Source: Hyalangium gracile
GTDB taxonomy: Bacteria > Myxococcota > Myxococcia > Myxococcales > Myxococcaceae
Reading direction: 5' to 3'
Length of the DNA: 64,000 nucleotides
NCBI RefSeq assembly: GCF_020103725.1
Contig: NZ_JAHXBG010000007.1
Coordinates: forward strand, 124,001 to 188,000
Shown here: positions 26,052 to 35,890 of the stretch, piece by piece
Layout: the number at the start of each line of letters is the position of its first letter
Numbering within the stretch: position 1 is the stretch's first letter
The notes under the pieces: model-generated
What the model saw: only the letters and a program-made list of their open reading frames with translations
Databases searched by the model: none
Told to the model about the DNA's origin: nothing
Made by a program: the position numbers and the translations under genes

Positions 26052-29000
26052 ATGGATTCCCCCGGAGCTGGACGATCTCGCAGGCGGTTGGTTCGAATCA
26101 CCGCGGGCGTGCTCCTGGTCCCCGTGGCGCTCCTCGTGCTGGTGTGGGGCGCGGCGGTCATCGCCCTGCACAACCTCGGTCGCCCCTGGCTGAAACAGCG
26201 CATCGTCTCCGAGGTGGAGGCGGCCACGGGCATCCAGCTGGACTACCAGGAGGCCCGGGTCGCCGTGCTCTCGGGGCTGCGGCTGGAAGGGCTCGTGGTG
26301 CATACCCCGGCGCCGTTTCGAAGCGCCGCGCCCGAACTGCTGCGCGTCGGCTCGCTGGAGGTGCAGTGGTCGCTCGGCGCTCTCCTGAGCAAGCAGCCAA
26401 GGGTGGAGCGGGTGTCGGTGCGGGAGGTGGCCCTCGCCCTGGTCGCCGACGATGCAGGGCCGACGTCCCTCACGGGACTGACGGGGCCGGAAGCGCCGGA
26501 GCCTCAGCCTGTCGAAGCGCCGCTCGGAGCCTCCCGGCAGCTCGCGACCTTCCTGGCCTCCGCGCCGCCCTTCGGGCAGGTCGAGGTGTCCGGCGTGTCG
26601 TTGACCTATGTCCGCGTCCGGAGCGCTGAAGTCGTCGAGCGCTGGTCCTTGCGTGGGCTCGCGGCCACGGTCGAGGCGAAGCGGCACGATGATGGATGGA
26701 GAATCTCCGCGAGCATCGGCCAGCCGGGTACGCCGCTTCCCCTGGAGCTGAGCCGGGAAGGCGCGGCCATTCCGGCGGCCCAGGCCGGGCTGGAGCTGGC
26801 CCTCTCCGCGGAGGCAGGGGCATCGGCTGCGCATGCGCGGGTGGACCTGGACGTCTCGCGACAGACGTTCGATCCACGGTTCACCGCTCGCACCCTGCTG
26901 CACGGCGCGGCCGCAGCGAAGTTCGATGGCGAGAAGCGGCACATCACCCTCGAGCTGGACCGCACCCGGGTGACCGACAGCGCCGAGCTGCAAGCCCAGA
27001 TAGTGCTTCCGGATGCGGCGGAGGTTCCTCCCGTCGTGACGAAGGCCTCGGCGGAGCTGGATCTCGGACGGCTGCTGCAGCTGCTCCCCGCCGACATGCG
27101 GCCCTTCTCCATCGAGCGAGGCAAGGTGCGGCTGGAAGCCCAGGCGCTCACGCTCAGCGCCATGCCGCGGCTGGGCGCCCAGGGCCGGCTCGGGCTGGAC
27201 GCCGATGTCGCGGCGCTCCAGCGGATTCAAGGCGCTCTTCGGGTGGCACTCGGGAGTGGACGCGTCTCCTGGGTGGCGACCCCGGACTCCCAGCAGGGAC
27301 TGGCCGCTCGGCTCACCTTCGCGCTCCAGGGGCTCGACGTCAGGGGGCCCACCACGCTTCGTGTCCCCCAGGCCTCCGGAGAGCTGAAGGGGCAGCAGCT
27401 GCGGCCAGCGCTCTCCTCGCCCATCCAGGTGGCCGGGGATGTGTCTCTGTCCGGAGTGGTGGAGGCGTTGGACGTCCATGCCTCCGGCATTCATGCGACA
27501 GCGGAGCGCCTGGGGTTTCAGCTCAAGGCGCCCCTGGCGGGAGAGCCGCCCTTCGCCCTGAGCGCGGATGTGCCCGTGGGGGCGCTCCAGGTGGTGATGG
27601 CGGATGGCCGAGAGGTGCTGAAGGGCCCCGTGCGCGTGAAGCTCGATGCGTCGGAGACATTCCCCCGGTGGGATGAGCCGAAGCTCAGTCGGGGGCGCGC
27701 CCGTCTGGAGCTCGACGTGGGAACGATGCACGCGTCGCTGGATGCCAACAAAGGGAACGACGCCGTGGCGTACACCCTGGCCGTCGAGACTCCGGACCTC
27801 GCGGTGGCGCGGCCCTTCCTCCCCGAGTCGGTCGCCGCGCGCATCCCCTGGAAGCAGCTGGCCGTGAGCCTGGCCTCCACGGGCAAGCTGGCGTCGCTCT
27901 TCTCCCCCTCGCCACGGCTGGAGCACCGGACGGAGCTGCGCCTGCAGCGGCCGGGATGGGACGACGTGTCGGCCAGCAACGTCGCCGTCGTGGTGAGCTC
28001 GAAGGGAGATGCCTGGCGGCATACGGGCGACGTGGACCTTCGAGTCGAAGGGCTGCGCGCCGGTGAGAAGGACGTGGGGGCTCAGCACCAGACGCTGGCG
28101 CTGGACCTCGACCGTGGAAAGCCGTCGCTGCGGGTGGTGCTCGCCAGCCACGCAGGGCTGAAGGTCGCTCTCGACGCCGCGCTGGCGTTCGACCGGAAAG
28201 CCAGCGCGCTGCGCGTGGATGTGAAGGGCGACCTTCCGCCCGACGGTGCCGTGTTGCCTCTCCTGGCCAGGGCGCAGGTGCCCGGGGAGCTGGACCTCCC
28301 GCGGCTCGGGCTGGGCGTCGAGCTGCATGGCACGCTGCTCGGTGTCATCACGGACATCACCGCGGATGGAGCCGTGCGGCTGGCCTCGGAGCCGCTTCGG
28401 ACCGCCGGCTTCGAGGGGACGGCGGTGGTGGATGCGAGCGGCATCCGCTGGAGGCAGGAGGCCTTGTTCATCAACCTGCCCAAGCTGCACTGGCAGGTCG
28501 ATTCGCACGTCGATGGGCCACGGCGAACCGTCCGCAGCGTGGTGACGGCCGAGAAGCTCGGTGTGGGCCTGGACGATCGCCGGCTGTCCTTCGCCGACCT
28601 GTCCAGCGACACCACCGCCACCTTCTCCGAGAAGTGGGAAGCGGACGACATCGAGCTGAAGCAGACCGTGAAGGTCCGCTCCCTCGAGCAGAAGCCGGCG
28701 CTGCCCTATCCGGTGCAGGACCTGGAAGGCTCGTTCTCCGCTCGCTGGAAGCCCCATGGCGTCATCCACGTCCCGGATCTGCACCTGGCCAACGCGGGCA
28801 CCAGCACCCGGCTGAGAGCCGAAGGCCGGCTCGACCTCAGCGACCACCGGCGCCGCCTGGCCGTCCGAGGCGAGCTGGAGCAGGACCTGTCCAGGCTCGC
28901 GCAGCCCGGCGTCATCGAGAGCAGCGGCAAGGTCTCGGTCGACTTCCGGGTGGCCTCGCCCGATCTGGTGGTCTTCCGGACCCTCTCCAACCTGCTCCTC

Positions 29001-29738
29001 CATGATGTGAACCTGCGGCTGCCCGAGTCGGGGATCGCCATCGAGGCGCTCGACGGCAACGTGCCGCTGACCGAGAACGTGGAGCTCACCGAAGGCGGGG
29101 TGCGGCTGCTGAGCGACATCGAAGTGAACCCGTACGCGATGCTGCGCTTCGCCGACCAGCACCCCTTGCTCTCTCGCAGTGGATTCATGTCGGTGAGCCG
29201 CATCACCACGCCGTACATCTCGATCGCGCCCCTGGCCGGCAACCTGTCCATCAACCAGAACGTGTTCTCCATGAGCCAGCTGGAGATGGGCGTCCGGGGT
29301 GGGCGCATCACCGGGCAGTGCGTGCTGGATTGGCAGGGACGTCACTCCACCCTGGAGGCGCACGTGCGGGCGACCGGTGTGAAGTCGTCCCGGGGCGAGC
29401 CCTTCGACGGCAACGCCGCCGTGGTCATCTCCGGCAAGGATCGCAGCGTCAACGGGCGCGCGGAGATCCTGCGCATCGGCAACCGACACCTGCTCGATCT
29501 GCTCGAGCTCGAGGATCCGCACCACGCCGATCCCGCCACCAACCGCGTCCGCTACGCGCTGCGGGTGGGCTACCCGGAGAACGTGCGGGTGAGCTTCAAC
29601 CACGGCTTCGGCAGCCTGCGCATCACCATGGGAGGCATGGCCCGGCTGCTCAGCGTCGACGAGATCCGGGGCATCCCCATGGGCCCCATTATCGACCGCG
29701 TCATCAGCTCCTTGCCCCCCCTGGAGGCCACGCCATGA
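26052..29738 (+). CDS. AsmA/TamB-like inner-membrane-anchored protein, first gene of an envelope operon
   Basis: 1228 residues. A positively charged start (GRSRRRLVRI) and one membrane segment (about 16-38) anchor it, with the rest in the periplasm. The next residues, IVSEVEAATGIQLDYQEARVAVLSGLRLEGL, are the usual AsmA-type opening. The remainder is beta-strand-rich repeats (AELDLGRLLQLLP, RVELDVGTMHASLD), as in AsmA, TamB and YdbH, which form long lipid-carrying grooves. The ending, MGGMARLLSVDEIRGIPMGP, is distinctive. Its stop overlaps the lipoprotein start (ATGA). E. coli ydbH is likewise followed by a DUF1318 gene (ydbL), which supports a phospholipid-transport role by analogy. Confidence 0.85.
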   Translation: MDSPGAGRSRRRLVRITAGVLLVPVALLVLVWGAAVIALHNLGRPWLKQRIVSEVEAATGIQLDYQEARVAVLSGLRLEGLVVHTPAPFRSAAPELLRVGSLEVQWSLGALLSKQPRVERVSVREVALALVADDAGPTSLTGLTGPEAPEPQPVEAPLGASRQLATFLASAPPFGQVEVSGVSLTYVRVRSAEVVERWSLRGLAATVEAKRHDDGWRISASIGQPGTPLPLELSREGAAIPAAQAGLELALSAEAGASAAHARVDLDVSRQTFDPRFTARTLLHGAAAAKFDGEKRHITLELDRTRVTDSAELQAQIVLPDAAEVPPVVTKASAELDLGRLLQLLPADMRPFSIERGKVRLEAQALTLSAMPRLGAQGRLGLDADVAALQRIQGALRVALGSGRVSWVATPDSQQGLAARLTFALQGLDVRGPTTLRVPQASGELKGQQLRPALSSPIQVAGDVSLSGVVEALDVHASGIHATAERLGFQLKAPLAGEPPFALSADVPVGALQVVMADGREVLKGPVRVKLDASETFPRWDEPKLSRGRARLELDVGTMHASLDANKGNDAVAYTLAVETPDLAVARPFLPESVAARIPWKQLAVSLASTGKLASLFSPSPRLEHRTELRLQRPGWDDVSASNVAVVVSSKGDAWRHTGDVDLRVEGLRAGEKDVGAQHQTLALDLDRGKPSLRVVLASHAGLKVALDAALAFDRKASALRVDVKGDLPPDGAVLPLLARAQVPGELDLPRLGLGVELHGTLLGVITDITADGAVRLASEPLRTAGFEGTAVVDASGIRWRQEALFINLPKLHWQVDSHVDGPRRTVRSVVTAEKLGVGLDDRRLSFADLSSDTTATFSEKWEADDIELKQTVKVRSLEQKPALPYPVQDLEGSFSARWKPHGVIHVPDLHLANAGTSTRLRAEGRLDLSDHRRRLAVRGELEQDLSRLAQPGVIESSGKVSVDFRVASPDLVVFRTLSNLLLHDVNLRLPESGIAIEALDGNVPLTENVELTEGGVRLLSDIEVNPYAMLRFADQHPLLSRSGFMSVSRITTPYISIAPLAGNLSINQNVFSMSQLEMGVRGGRITGQCVLDWQGRHSTLEAHVRATGVKSSRGEPFDGNAAVVISGKDRSVNGRAEILRIGNRHLLDLLELEDPHHADPATNRVRYALRVGYPENVRVSFNHGFGSLRITMGGMARLLSVDEIRGIPMGPIIDRVISSLPPLEATP

Positions 29739-30274
29739 AACACCCCGGGTTGCTGCTGCTCGCCGCCCTCGTCTCCGCCGGGTGCATCCGCGCCCCGGAG
29801 ATCGTCATGGTCGATCGCGCGACGGCGCTCGAGGAGCAGGCCGCCGGCTCGTTCAAGGACGTGGAGCAGCGGCTCGCTCGCGCGGCCATGAGCCCGACGC
29901 CGGTGCCGTTCACGCCCAACCAATTGGAGGAGCTGGGCCTGCAGCCCACGGCGCTGGTCGAGAACATGGGCAAGACCCAGGCGGACCGCGTCGACGAGCT
30001 GCTGCGGCGCCACTGCGTGGGCGAGGGGAGGGACGGGCTGCTGGTGGACACCCGGCGCCGCTGCCAGGCTGGGCGCCTGACGGCCGATGACGTCGCCCTG
30101 ATGGAGCGGGTGAACCGGGCCCGGCTGCAGCTGTGGCAGTGGATGCGGACGGTCCGCCCCCATGTGCCCGAGGAGTCGCTGCGCCGCGGCTGGCAGCAGG
30201 TCCACGCGGAAGGGGTGGTGTGCGGCGGCTGGGTGGAGGCCGAGGACGGCACCTGGGGAGAGAAGAAGTGCTGA
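29735..30274 (+). CDS. DUF1318 (YdbL-like) lipoprotein
   Basis: 179 residues with lipobox SAGC at about 15-18. The conserved stretch starts at CVGEGRDGLLVDTRRRC (about 90-106) and continues DVALMERVNRARLQLWQWM, then GWVEAEDGTWGEKKC at the end. This matches the DUF1318 pattern (GxVGExxDGYL, NxxRxxLY, GxWxxK) of YdbL, the small partner of the AsmA-like YdbH in Proteobacteria. Its ATG overlaps the upstream stop by 4 bases and its stop is overlapped by the next gene, so all three are coupled. The role is probably as a partner or chaperone of the AsmA-like protein. Confidence 0.78.
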   Translation: MKHPGLLLLAALVSAGCIRAPEIVMVDRATALEEQAAGSFKDVEQRLARAAMSPTPVPFTPNQLEELGLQPTALVENMGKTQADRVDELLRRHCVGEGRDGLLVDTRRRCQAGRLTADDVALMERVNRARLQLWQWMRTVRPHVPEESLRRGWQQVHAEGVVCGGWVEAEDGTWGEKKC

Positions 30275-33200
30275 CGCCCGGTGGACGATTCCTGCTGGCC
30301 CTGGCGGTGCTCGTCGCGGGCGCCACCTGGGCGCAGGACGATGAGAACGACGGAGGCCTGCGCACGCCCTCGCGGCTCACCGTGGGCGTGGGGGACCAGT
30401 TCCTGGGGCAGCTGGAGCCCGGCGGGAACCGGCTGATCTTCGTCTCCAACCGCAACATCGCGACGGAGATCTACGCCCAGGAGCTAGAGGGGGGCCGCGA
30501 GCGCCGCCTCTTCGACGAGGGCGCCGACGTGACGTGGCCGCGCGTCAGTCCCGACGGCAAGCACCTGCTCTACATCTCGTTCCGGGACCAGGCCAGCGGC
30601 CAGCTGTGTGTGCGGGAACTGCCGGCCGCGGAGGTCCGCCGCTGCCTCGAGGAGGAGACCAGCGCGCTGCAGGCGGAATGGATCGATGCCTCGCACATCG
30701 CGCTGGTGAGCCGCGCGACCATCCAGGGCGACCTGCACCTGTCGCGGGTCACGGTGGGGCCCACGCTGTCCGTGCGCCCGCTGCTCGATCGCAACCTGAC
30801 CAGCCCCACCCTCTCACCCGATGGGCGCTGGCTGGTGTACGTCCCGGTCGAGCGCTCCGTGCGGCAGGTGGGCCCTGGCTTCGCGGCTCGCGCTTCGTCC
30901 CACCTGGAGGCCCTTCGCCTGGATCGCCCCGGCGCCGCCCCCATCCCGCTGGAGCTCGATCTTCCGGGGCAGACCGGACAGCCTGTGTTCTCGCGTGATG
31001 GGCGCTTCCTGTACGTGGTGCAGTTCTTCACCGACTCCAACGCGGACGGGGTGATCGACGCTGGCGACCGAGGGGTGCTGTTCCGGGTGCCCTTCGCGGC
31101 CGAGCGCGAGGATGCGCCCGAGCGGGCCGCCGCCTCCAGTCCGGAGCAGCTCACCAGTGAGTCGTGGAACTGCGAGTACCCGGCGCCCACGGCCGAGTCC
31201 CTCATCGCGACGTGCTCGCGCGCTCAGTCGCTGGATGTGTACCAGCTGCCGCTGGATGGCCAGGTTCCCAGCCACTGGGATGTGGCTCGCCTCAACGAGG
31301 AGCTGAACATGGTCGGCCGGCGCGCGGACCTGCTCCTGCTCTATCGCCACCGCCTGCTGCGCGAGGAGCGCCCGAAGATCCGCCGGCTGCTGATGATGCG
31401 ACTGAGCCGGATGCACCTGGCCTTCGAGGACTTCGACGCGGCGGAGTTCTACGCCCGTCACATGGGCAGGGTGGATGATCCCGCCACCGCCGGACTGTCG
31501 GAGCCGCTGCGGATCCTCATCGAGCACCGGCGCGCGATGAAGGAGCGCGAGAACGGGCGCATGGTGGACGAGCTGAGCGTCGCCGAGCGGCAGCGCATGG
31601 CCGCGCTGGAGCCCGCCACGGCTCCCAGCCCGCCCTCCGCCGTCTTCCAACACGTGGTGCGCAGCGAGCTGGCGGACGACGCAGGCGACTTCACGCTGGC
31701 GCGTCAGGAACTGGAGGCGGCCCAGGTGACCGACACCACTCCGCGCGGGGTGCTGGAGGCCTGGTTCGAGCGAGCGGACGCGCTGTACCGCAAGCTCGAG
31801 GACCGCAACGCCCTGGTCGAGGCCGCCCGCCGGCTCTCCACGAACAAGGTCTTCCCGGCCGACGACCAGCTCGACTTCGCTCGCGCCGCCGTCCGCGCGC
31901 TCTACCGGGGGCGCCCCTATGCGGAGGCGGATGCCGCCATGGCCCAGGAGCTCGCCTCGGCACCCGCCGGCTCGGCCTATGCGTTCGCCCTGGAGATGGG
32001 CCGGCACGTCAACGCGGTGCACGAGGAGCGTCCCCCGCGTCCCGTCCGGGATGCCCTCATCGCTTTCTACCGCCGGCAGGAGGAGCCCCTCCGCCGTCGC
32101 GCGCTGGTGCAGGACGCCGTCGAGCGAGCGGCGGGCCTCGGAGCCGACGGCGTGCTGGAGGCGCTGGCGACGGTCTACGTGGACGACACTCCGCCCGGCA
32201 CCGAGGAGCGTCGCCGGGCCGAGCGGCTGTTCCGCCGCGCGATGACGGGGCGCGGCTACCGCCGGCTCGGCAGGCAGCGCCTGGAAGAGGCCCGGGCCGA
32301 CTTCGATACCGTGACGCAGCGGACAGGCTCCCTGGAGAGCGCGGTCGAGTCCATGAACCTGCGGCTGCTGGCCGGCGTCAGCCCCGAGGTGGTGCGGAAG
32401 GAAGTCACCACCACCTCGCCGAAGATGGCCCAGCCGCTCGCGCACTTCGTGAAGGCCTACGTCCTGGCGCGCCAGCTGCCCTCGCTGGATGACCGCGCCC
32501 ACGCCGAGGCGGTGGCGGCGGCCGTGAAGGAGCTTCGCGCCGGGTGGAAGGACCTCAAGAATCAGCGCGCGGCACATGCCCTCTACGGCGCCATCCACCA
32601 CGAGGACTTCCTCCGCCGCCGCGAGCCCGCCGCCGCCGAGCGCGCCAACCGGCACTACATGATTGCCCTGGACCTGGTGCGCAACAACCTCCGCTACCGG
32701 GCGATGCTGCTCGGCGCGCTGGGGCTGCTGCACACCCAGGTGGGCAACTTCCACATCGCCCTGGGCTACCTGGATCAGCGGGACAAGCTGCCCTACGTGG
32801 ACAACGCGGCGGGGCTGGCGGTGTCCCTGGCTCGCGCCCGGGCGCTCCTGCACGTCGGCCGCGAGAAGGAGGCGGCGCAGGCGGCGGATCAGTCCCTGGC
32901 CATGGTGGAGGCCTCACCAAAGCTGGCCGGGTTCGTCACCCCGGCGTTGGATCGCGCGGCGCTCTACAACCTCGCCGCGGGCCAGTTCGAGCGTGCGCTG
33001 GCGCTCTATGAGCGCGAGCTGCCCGCCGTGGAAGCGGGCACCGGCGACACGGAGGGGCTGCGCAACCGGCTGGTGGTGCGCCTGGCTCGCTGCGCCGCGG
33101 CGCTGGGGGCAGGGCAGCCCCAGCGGGCGCTGGAGGACCTGGCCGTCGTGGAGCGCGAGCTGAGCACTCCCGCCGTGCGGGACTCGCTGCGCTGGGCCCA

Positions 33201-33861
33201 CTCCACCCCCGAGCACGTTCAGCGCTCCTATCGCATCATCGCCGCCGGCCTGCGCGCCAATGCGGAGGCCCGGCTCGGGCACCTGGACGCCGCCGCCCGG
33301 GCGCTCGAGCAGCGGCGCGCCTTGTTCCTGGAGCGGTTCGACGAGTTGGAGCGCGACGAGGACCTCGGCGCGGTGATGCTGGCGGAGATGCGGCTGGCCG
33401 AGAACGCCGTGGACCGCCAGGACTCGGCGCAGGCGGCCCGCTGGTTGGGCAAGGCCCTCGCGCACGCCGACGCCCTGGTCGAGCGCACCCACGCCCCGGT
33501 GGATGCCGGTCAGCTGGATGTGCTCTGGTTCGCGGCGCAGCTGCACTCGGGGGGGAACACGCAGATGCCGTTCGACGTGCCCAAGCGCTTGGGCCAGGCC
33601 CACCGCTCCCTCCTGGACCAGAGCCATCCGTCCTGGCGTTCCTATCGGGCGTGGTTCGAGATCTACCTGGCGCTCGGCGCGAGCCCGCCGGCGGAGGTCC
33701 GGGACGCCCTGCTGCTGCCCGCACGGCCCCCGGTCGACAAGGTGTATGTGTTCGACGTCAACCGCGCGCTCGAGCGGCCCGAGACCCTGGATGACGGCGG
33801 GGACCTGGCGACGGGGGTGGGCACGCCGAAGGACATCGAAGTCATCCGCTTCGAACGGTGA
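30268..33861 (+). CDS. PD40 beta-propeller and TPR protein, third gene of the AsmA operon
   Basis: 1197 residues. The start is GTG 30268, overlapping the lipoprotein gene by 7 bases and preceded by GGGGAGAGAA. A Sec signal peptide (FLLALAVLVAGATWAQ) is followed by a TolB-like propeller to about residue 330 (repeats of the type VSPDGKHLLYISF, LSPDGRWLVYV, FSRDGRFLYVV), then TPR repeats to about 1100 (ALGLLHTQVGNFHIALGYLDQ, AALYNLAAGQFERALALYER). The protein is likely periplasmic or surface-exposed and works with the two proteins above. Its last 20 bases overlap the end of the convergent SMP-30 gene. Confidence 0.85.
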   Translation: MLTPGGRFLLALAVLVAGATWAQDDENDGGLRTPSRLTVGVGDQFLGQLEPGGNRLIFVSNRNIATEIYAQELEGGRERRLFDEGADVTWPRVSPDGKHLLYISFRDQASGQLCVRELPAAEVRRCLEEETSALQAEWIDASHIALVSRATIQGDLHLSRVTVGPTLSVRPLLDRNLTSPTLSPDGRWLVYVPVERSVRQVGPGFAARASSHLEALRLDRPGAAPIPLELDLPGQTGQPVFSRDGRFLYVVQFFTDSNADGVIDAGDRGVLFRVPFAAEREDAPERAAASSPEQLTSESWNCEYPAPTAESLIATCSRAQSLDVYQLPLDGQVPSHWDVARLNEELNMVGRRADLLLLYRHRLLREERPKIRRLLMMRLSRMHLAFEDFDAAEFYARHMGRVDDPATAGLSEPLRILIEHRRAMKERENGRMVDELSVAERQRMAALEPATAPSPPSAVFQHVVRSELADDAGDFTLARQELEAAQVTDTTPRGVLEAWFERADALYRKLEDRNALVEAARRLSTNKVFPADDQLDFARAAVRALYRGRPYAEADAAMAQELASAPAGSAYAFALEMGRHVNAVHEERPPRPVRDALIAFYRRQEEPLRRRALVQDAVERAAGLGADGVLEALATVYVDDTPPGTEERRRAERLFRRAMTGRGYRRLGRQRLEEARADFDTVTQRTGSLESAVESMNLRLLAGVSPEVVRKEVTTTSPKMAQPLAHFVKAYVLARQLPSLDDRAHAEAVAAAVKELRAGWKDLKNQRAAHALYGAIHHEDFLRRREPAAAERANRHYMIALDLVRNNLRYRAMLLGALGLLHTQVGNFHIALGYLDQRDKLPYVDNAAGLAVSLARARALLHVGREKEAAQAADQSLAMVEASPKLAGFVTPALDRAALYNLAAGQFERALALYERELPAVEAGTGDTEGLRNRLVVRLARCAAALGAGQPQRALEDLAVVERELSTPAVRDSLRWAHSTPEHVQRSYRIIAAGLRANAEARLGHLDAAARALEQRRALFLERFDELERDEDLGAVMLAEMRLAENAVDRQDSAQAARWLGKALAHADALVERTHAPVDAGQLDVLWFAAQLHSGGNTQMPFDVPKRLGQAHRSLLDQSHPSWRSYRAWFEIYLALGASPPAEVRDALLLPARPPVDKVYVFDVNRALERPETLDDGGDLATGVGTPKDIEVIRFER

Positions 33862-34807
33862 CCCAGAACTCGCCAGGCTCCTTGGCCTCCTGCCCGCGAA
33901 GGAGCCGCTCGCGAAGCCGCGCCTCGGTGAGCCAGATGCGGCCGTCCTTCGCGACGGTGAGGTTGACGGGAGACTCGAGGCCCGAGGCGAGCACCTCCAG
34001 CTTCTTCGGGCCGGGGGATGGCCCGAGGACGTCGATGCGCAGCAGCCGTCCGTCTCCGCTGTCCACCGCGCCCTCCAGCACCAGCAGCCGCCCGTCGGGA
34101 GCGAAGCGCATCCCATCCGGGTTCTCCAGCCGGCGCGGCAGCTCCACCTCCGTCACCGTGGGTGGGGCTCCGCTCCCGAGCCGGATGAGGAAGAGGCGCC
34201 CGGGGCCGAAGGTGTTGATGGCCAGCGTCCTGCCATCCTTCGCCAGCGCGATGCCCGCCGGCCCCACGTTGGCCATTCCCGTCCCCTGGGCCTGGAAGCG
34301 CGTGTCGGACACGAGTGTCTCCAGCCGCTCGCCTCCGGGGCGCAGGTACAGGACGGACGCCCGCGAGCTGTCCGTCACGTACACGCCGCCGTCTGGCGCG
34401 ACGGCGATGTCATTGCCCATGCCGCCTTCCGGGACGACGACGAGCCGCGACACCTTGCCGGTGCGGACCTCCAGCGCGAAGAGCCTCGGCGGCCGCCGGC
34501 CCAGCGAGCCATCCGGGCGCAGCAGGCCCATGACGTCGGGAGACGTCCCCCACAGCAGCCCGCGCGGCGCATCCAGCCGAAGGCTCGTCACCGAGAACAC
34601 CTCGTCGGAGCCCGGGAACAGCTCCTGCCACGCTCCACCCGGCTTCCGCTGGAGGACGCGTCCGCTCGACACCGAGCCGACGAAGAGCGTTCCGTCCTCC
34701 GCGTGGGCGATGCCGTTGGGGTACGTGAAGCCCTCTGGAAGGGGTATGCGTGGAGCCGTGGCGAGCAGGCTCGCGCTCAGGAGGGCAAGGCAGCACAGAG
34801 GACTCAT
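33842..34807 (-). CDS. SMP-30/gluconolactonase-like secreted beta-propeller
   Basis: 321 residues from ATG 34807 (AAGGACG upstream). A short signal peptide (LCCLALLSASLLATA) precedes an SMP-30/strictosidine-synthase-like six-bladed propeller: YPNGIAHAEDGTLFVGSV, GNDIAVAPDGGVYVTDSS and NPDGMRFAPDGRLLVLEG show the usual repeat. Family members are Ca2+-dependent lactonases. The conserved Glu, Asn and Asp ligand positions cannot be assigned with certainty from sequence alone. The gene is divergent from a LysR regulator, whose binding box lies between them. Confidence 0.85.
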   Translation of the reverse strand: MSPLCCLALLSASLLATAPRIPLPEGFTYPNGIAHAEDGTLFVGSVSSGRVLQRKPGGAWQELFPGSDEVFSVTSLRLDAPRGLLWGTSPDVMGLLRPDGSLGRRPPRLFALEVRTGKVSRLVVVPEGGMGNDIAVAPDGGVYVTDSSRASVLYLRPGGERLETLVSDTRFQAQGTGMANVGPAGIALAKDGRTLAINTFGPGRLFLIRLGSGAPPTVTEVELPRRLENPDGMRFAPDGRLLVLEGAVDSGDGRLLRIDVLGPSPGPKKLEVLASGLESPVNLTVAKDGRIWLTEARLRERLLRGQEAKEPGEFWVTVRSG

Positions 34808-34901
34808 GAGGGCACGTCCTTCGAGGCGGGAGGGGGGCGGCGCAGGACCCGAGTACCTCACGCTTCGCCCGGCATCATCGGGGATGGGCGCACTAGACTC
34901 G

Positions 34902-34914
34902 TGCACCGCGTGCA
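34902..34914. promoter_or_regulatory. LysR-type T-N11-A box in the divergent promoter region
   Basis: TGCAC-CGC-GTGCA is a T-N11-A dyad with perfect 5-base arms, the classical LysR recognition form. It sits 20 bases before the LysR start codon and 95 bases before the SMP-30 start. TAGACT (34894-34899) may be the -10 box for the LysR gene, so LysR binding here would repress its own gene. Confidence 0.65.
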
Positions 34915-34933
34915 ACAGTCGCGGGAGGGCGGC

Positions 34934-35890
34934 ATGCAGCGTGCGGCGATGCGGGACCGGCTCGAGGAGATGCTCAGCTTCGTGGCGGTGGCTCGGGCCC
35001 TGAGCTTCGCGGACGCGGCGCGGGAGCTGGGCATCAGCTCCTCGACGCTGAGCCGGCGCATCTCCCGGCTGGAGGGGGCGCTGGGCACCGCGCTGCTGCG
35101 ACGCACCACCCGCACCGTCTCGCTGACGGAGGCCGGCACGCTGTACCTGGAGCGCTGCCTGGATGTGCTCGCCCGCGTCGAGGACGCCGAGGCCCTCGTC
35201 TCCGGGCTGGCGGGCGAGCCGAGGGGCCGGCTGCGCGTGTCCGTCCCCAACCTCTTCGGACAGCTTCAGATCGCCCCGGTGCTGCCGGACTTCCTGCGGC
35301 GCCATCCCCGCATCGCGCTGGAAGTCTCCTTCATGGATCGCTACGTGGATCTCATCCAGGAGCGCTTCGACGTCGCCATCCGCATCGGCGCCCTGGAGGA
35401 CTCCAGTCTCGTGGTGCGCCGGCTCGCCTCCAACCGGCGCATCCTCTGCGCTTCCCCGCGCTACCTCCAGGGCCGCCGGCCGCTCTCGAGGCCCGAGGAG
35501 CTCACCCAGCACTCCTGCCTCCACTTCAGCTTCCTGACGGAGGGCCCCACGTGGACCCTGCTGCGAGGGGAGGAGCGCGTGACGGTGCGGGTGCGCCCGA
35601 CGCTGAGCGCGGACAATGCCGAGGCGCTGCGGCTGGCGGCGGTGGAGGGCAGCGGCATCACCGTGCTGGCTACGTTCCTCGCGGGAGAGGACTTGCGGGC
35701 CGGGCGGCTCGTCCGCGTCCTCGAGGGCTGGTCCATCCCCGACACCGGCATCTTCGCGGTGCATCCACCGGGACGCCTGGTGCCCTCGAAGGTCCAGGCC
35801 TTCGTCTCCTTCCTGAGGGAGCGGCTCGAAGGCACGCCTCCCTGGGAGCGGGAGGTGCTCTCCGCGCCTGGGATTCGTCTAAGAAAATGA
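34934..35890 (+). CDS. LysR-family transcriptional regulator
   Basis: 318 residues from ATG 34934, with GGGAGGGCGG upstream. The N-terminal winged helix-turn-helix (FVAVARALSFADAARELGISSSTLSRRISRLEGALG, about 15-50) is typical of the CrgA/AaeR-type subgroup of LysR proteins. The effector domain follows (GRLRVSVPNLFGQLQIAPVLPDFLRRHP from about 90; FDVAIRIG, HSCLHFSF later). It most likely controls the divergent SMP-30 gene. Confidence 0.92.
   Translation: MQRAAMRDRLEEMLSFVAVARALSFADAARELGISSSTLSRRISRLEGALGTALLRRTTRTVSLTEAGTLYLERCLDVLARVEDAEALVSGLAGEPRGRLRVSVPNLFGQLQIAPVLPDFLRRHPRIALEVSFMDRYVDLIQERFDVAIRIGALEDSSLVVRRLASNRRILCASPRYLQGRRPLSRPEELTQHSCLHFSFLTEGPTWTLLRGEERVTVRVRPTLSADNAEALRLAAVEGSGITVLATFLAGEDLRAGRLVRVLEGWSIPDTGIFAVHPPGRLVPSKVQAFVSFLRERLEGTPPWEREVLSAPGIRLRK

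Noticed and set aside
25953-29603. Long minus-strand frame opposite the AsmA-like gene
   Set aside because: Low-complexity antisense product with no recognisable domain; the plus-strand gene overlaps its neighbours in the normal coupled way.
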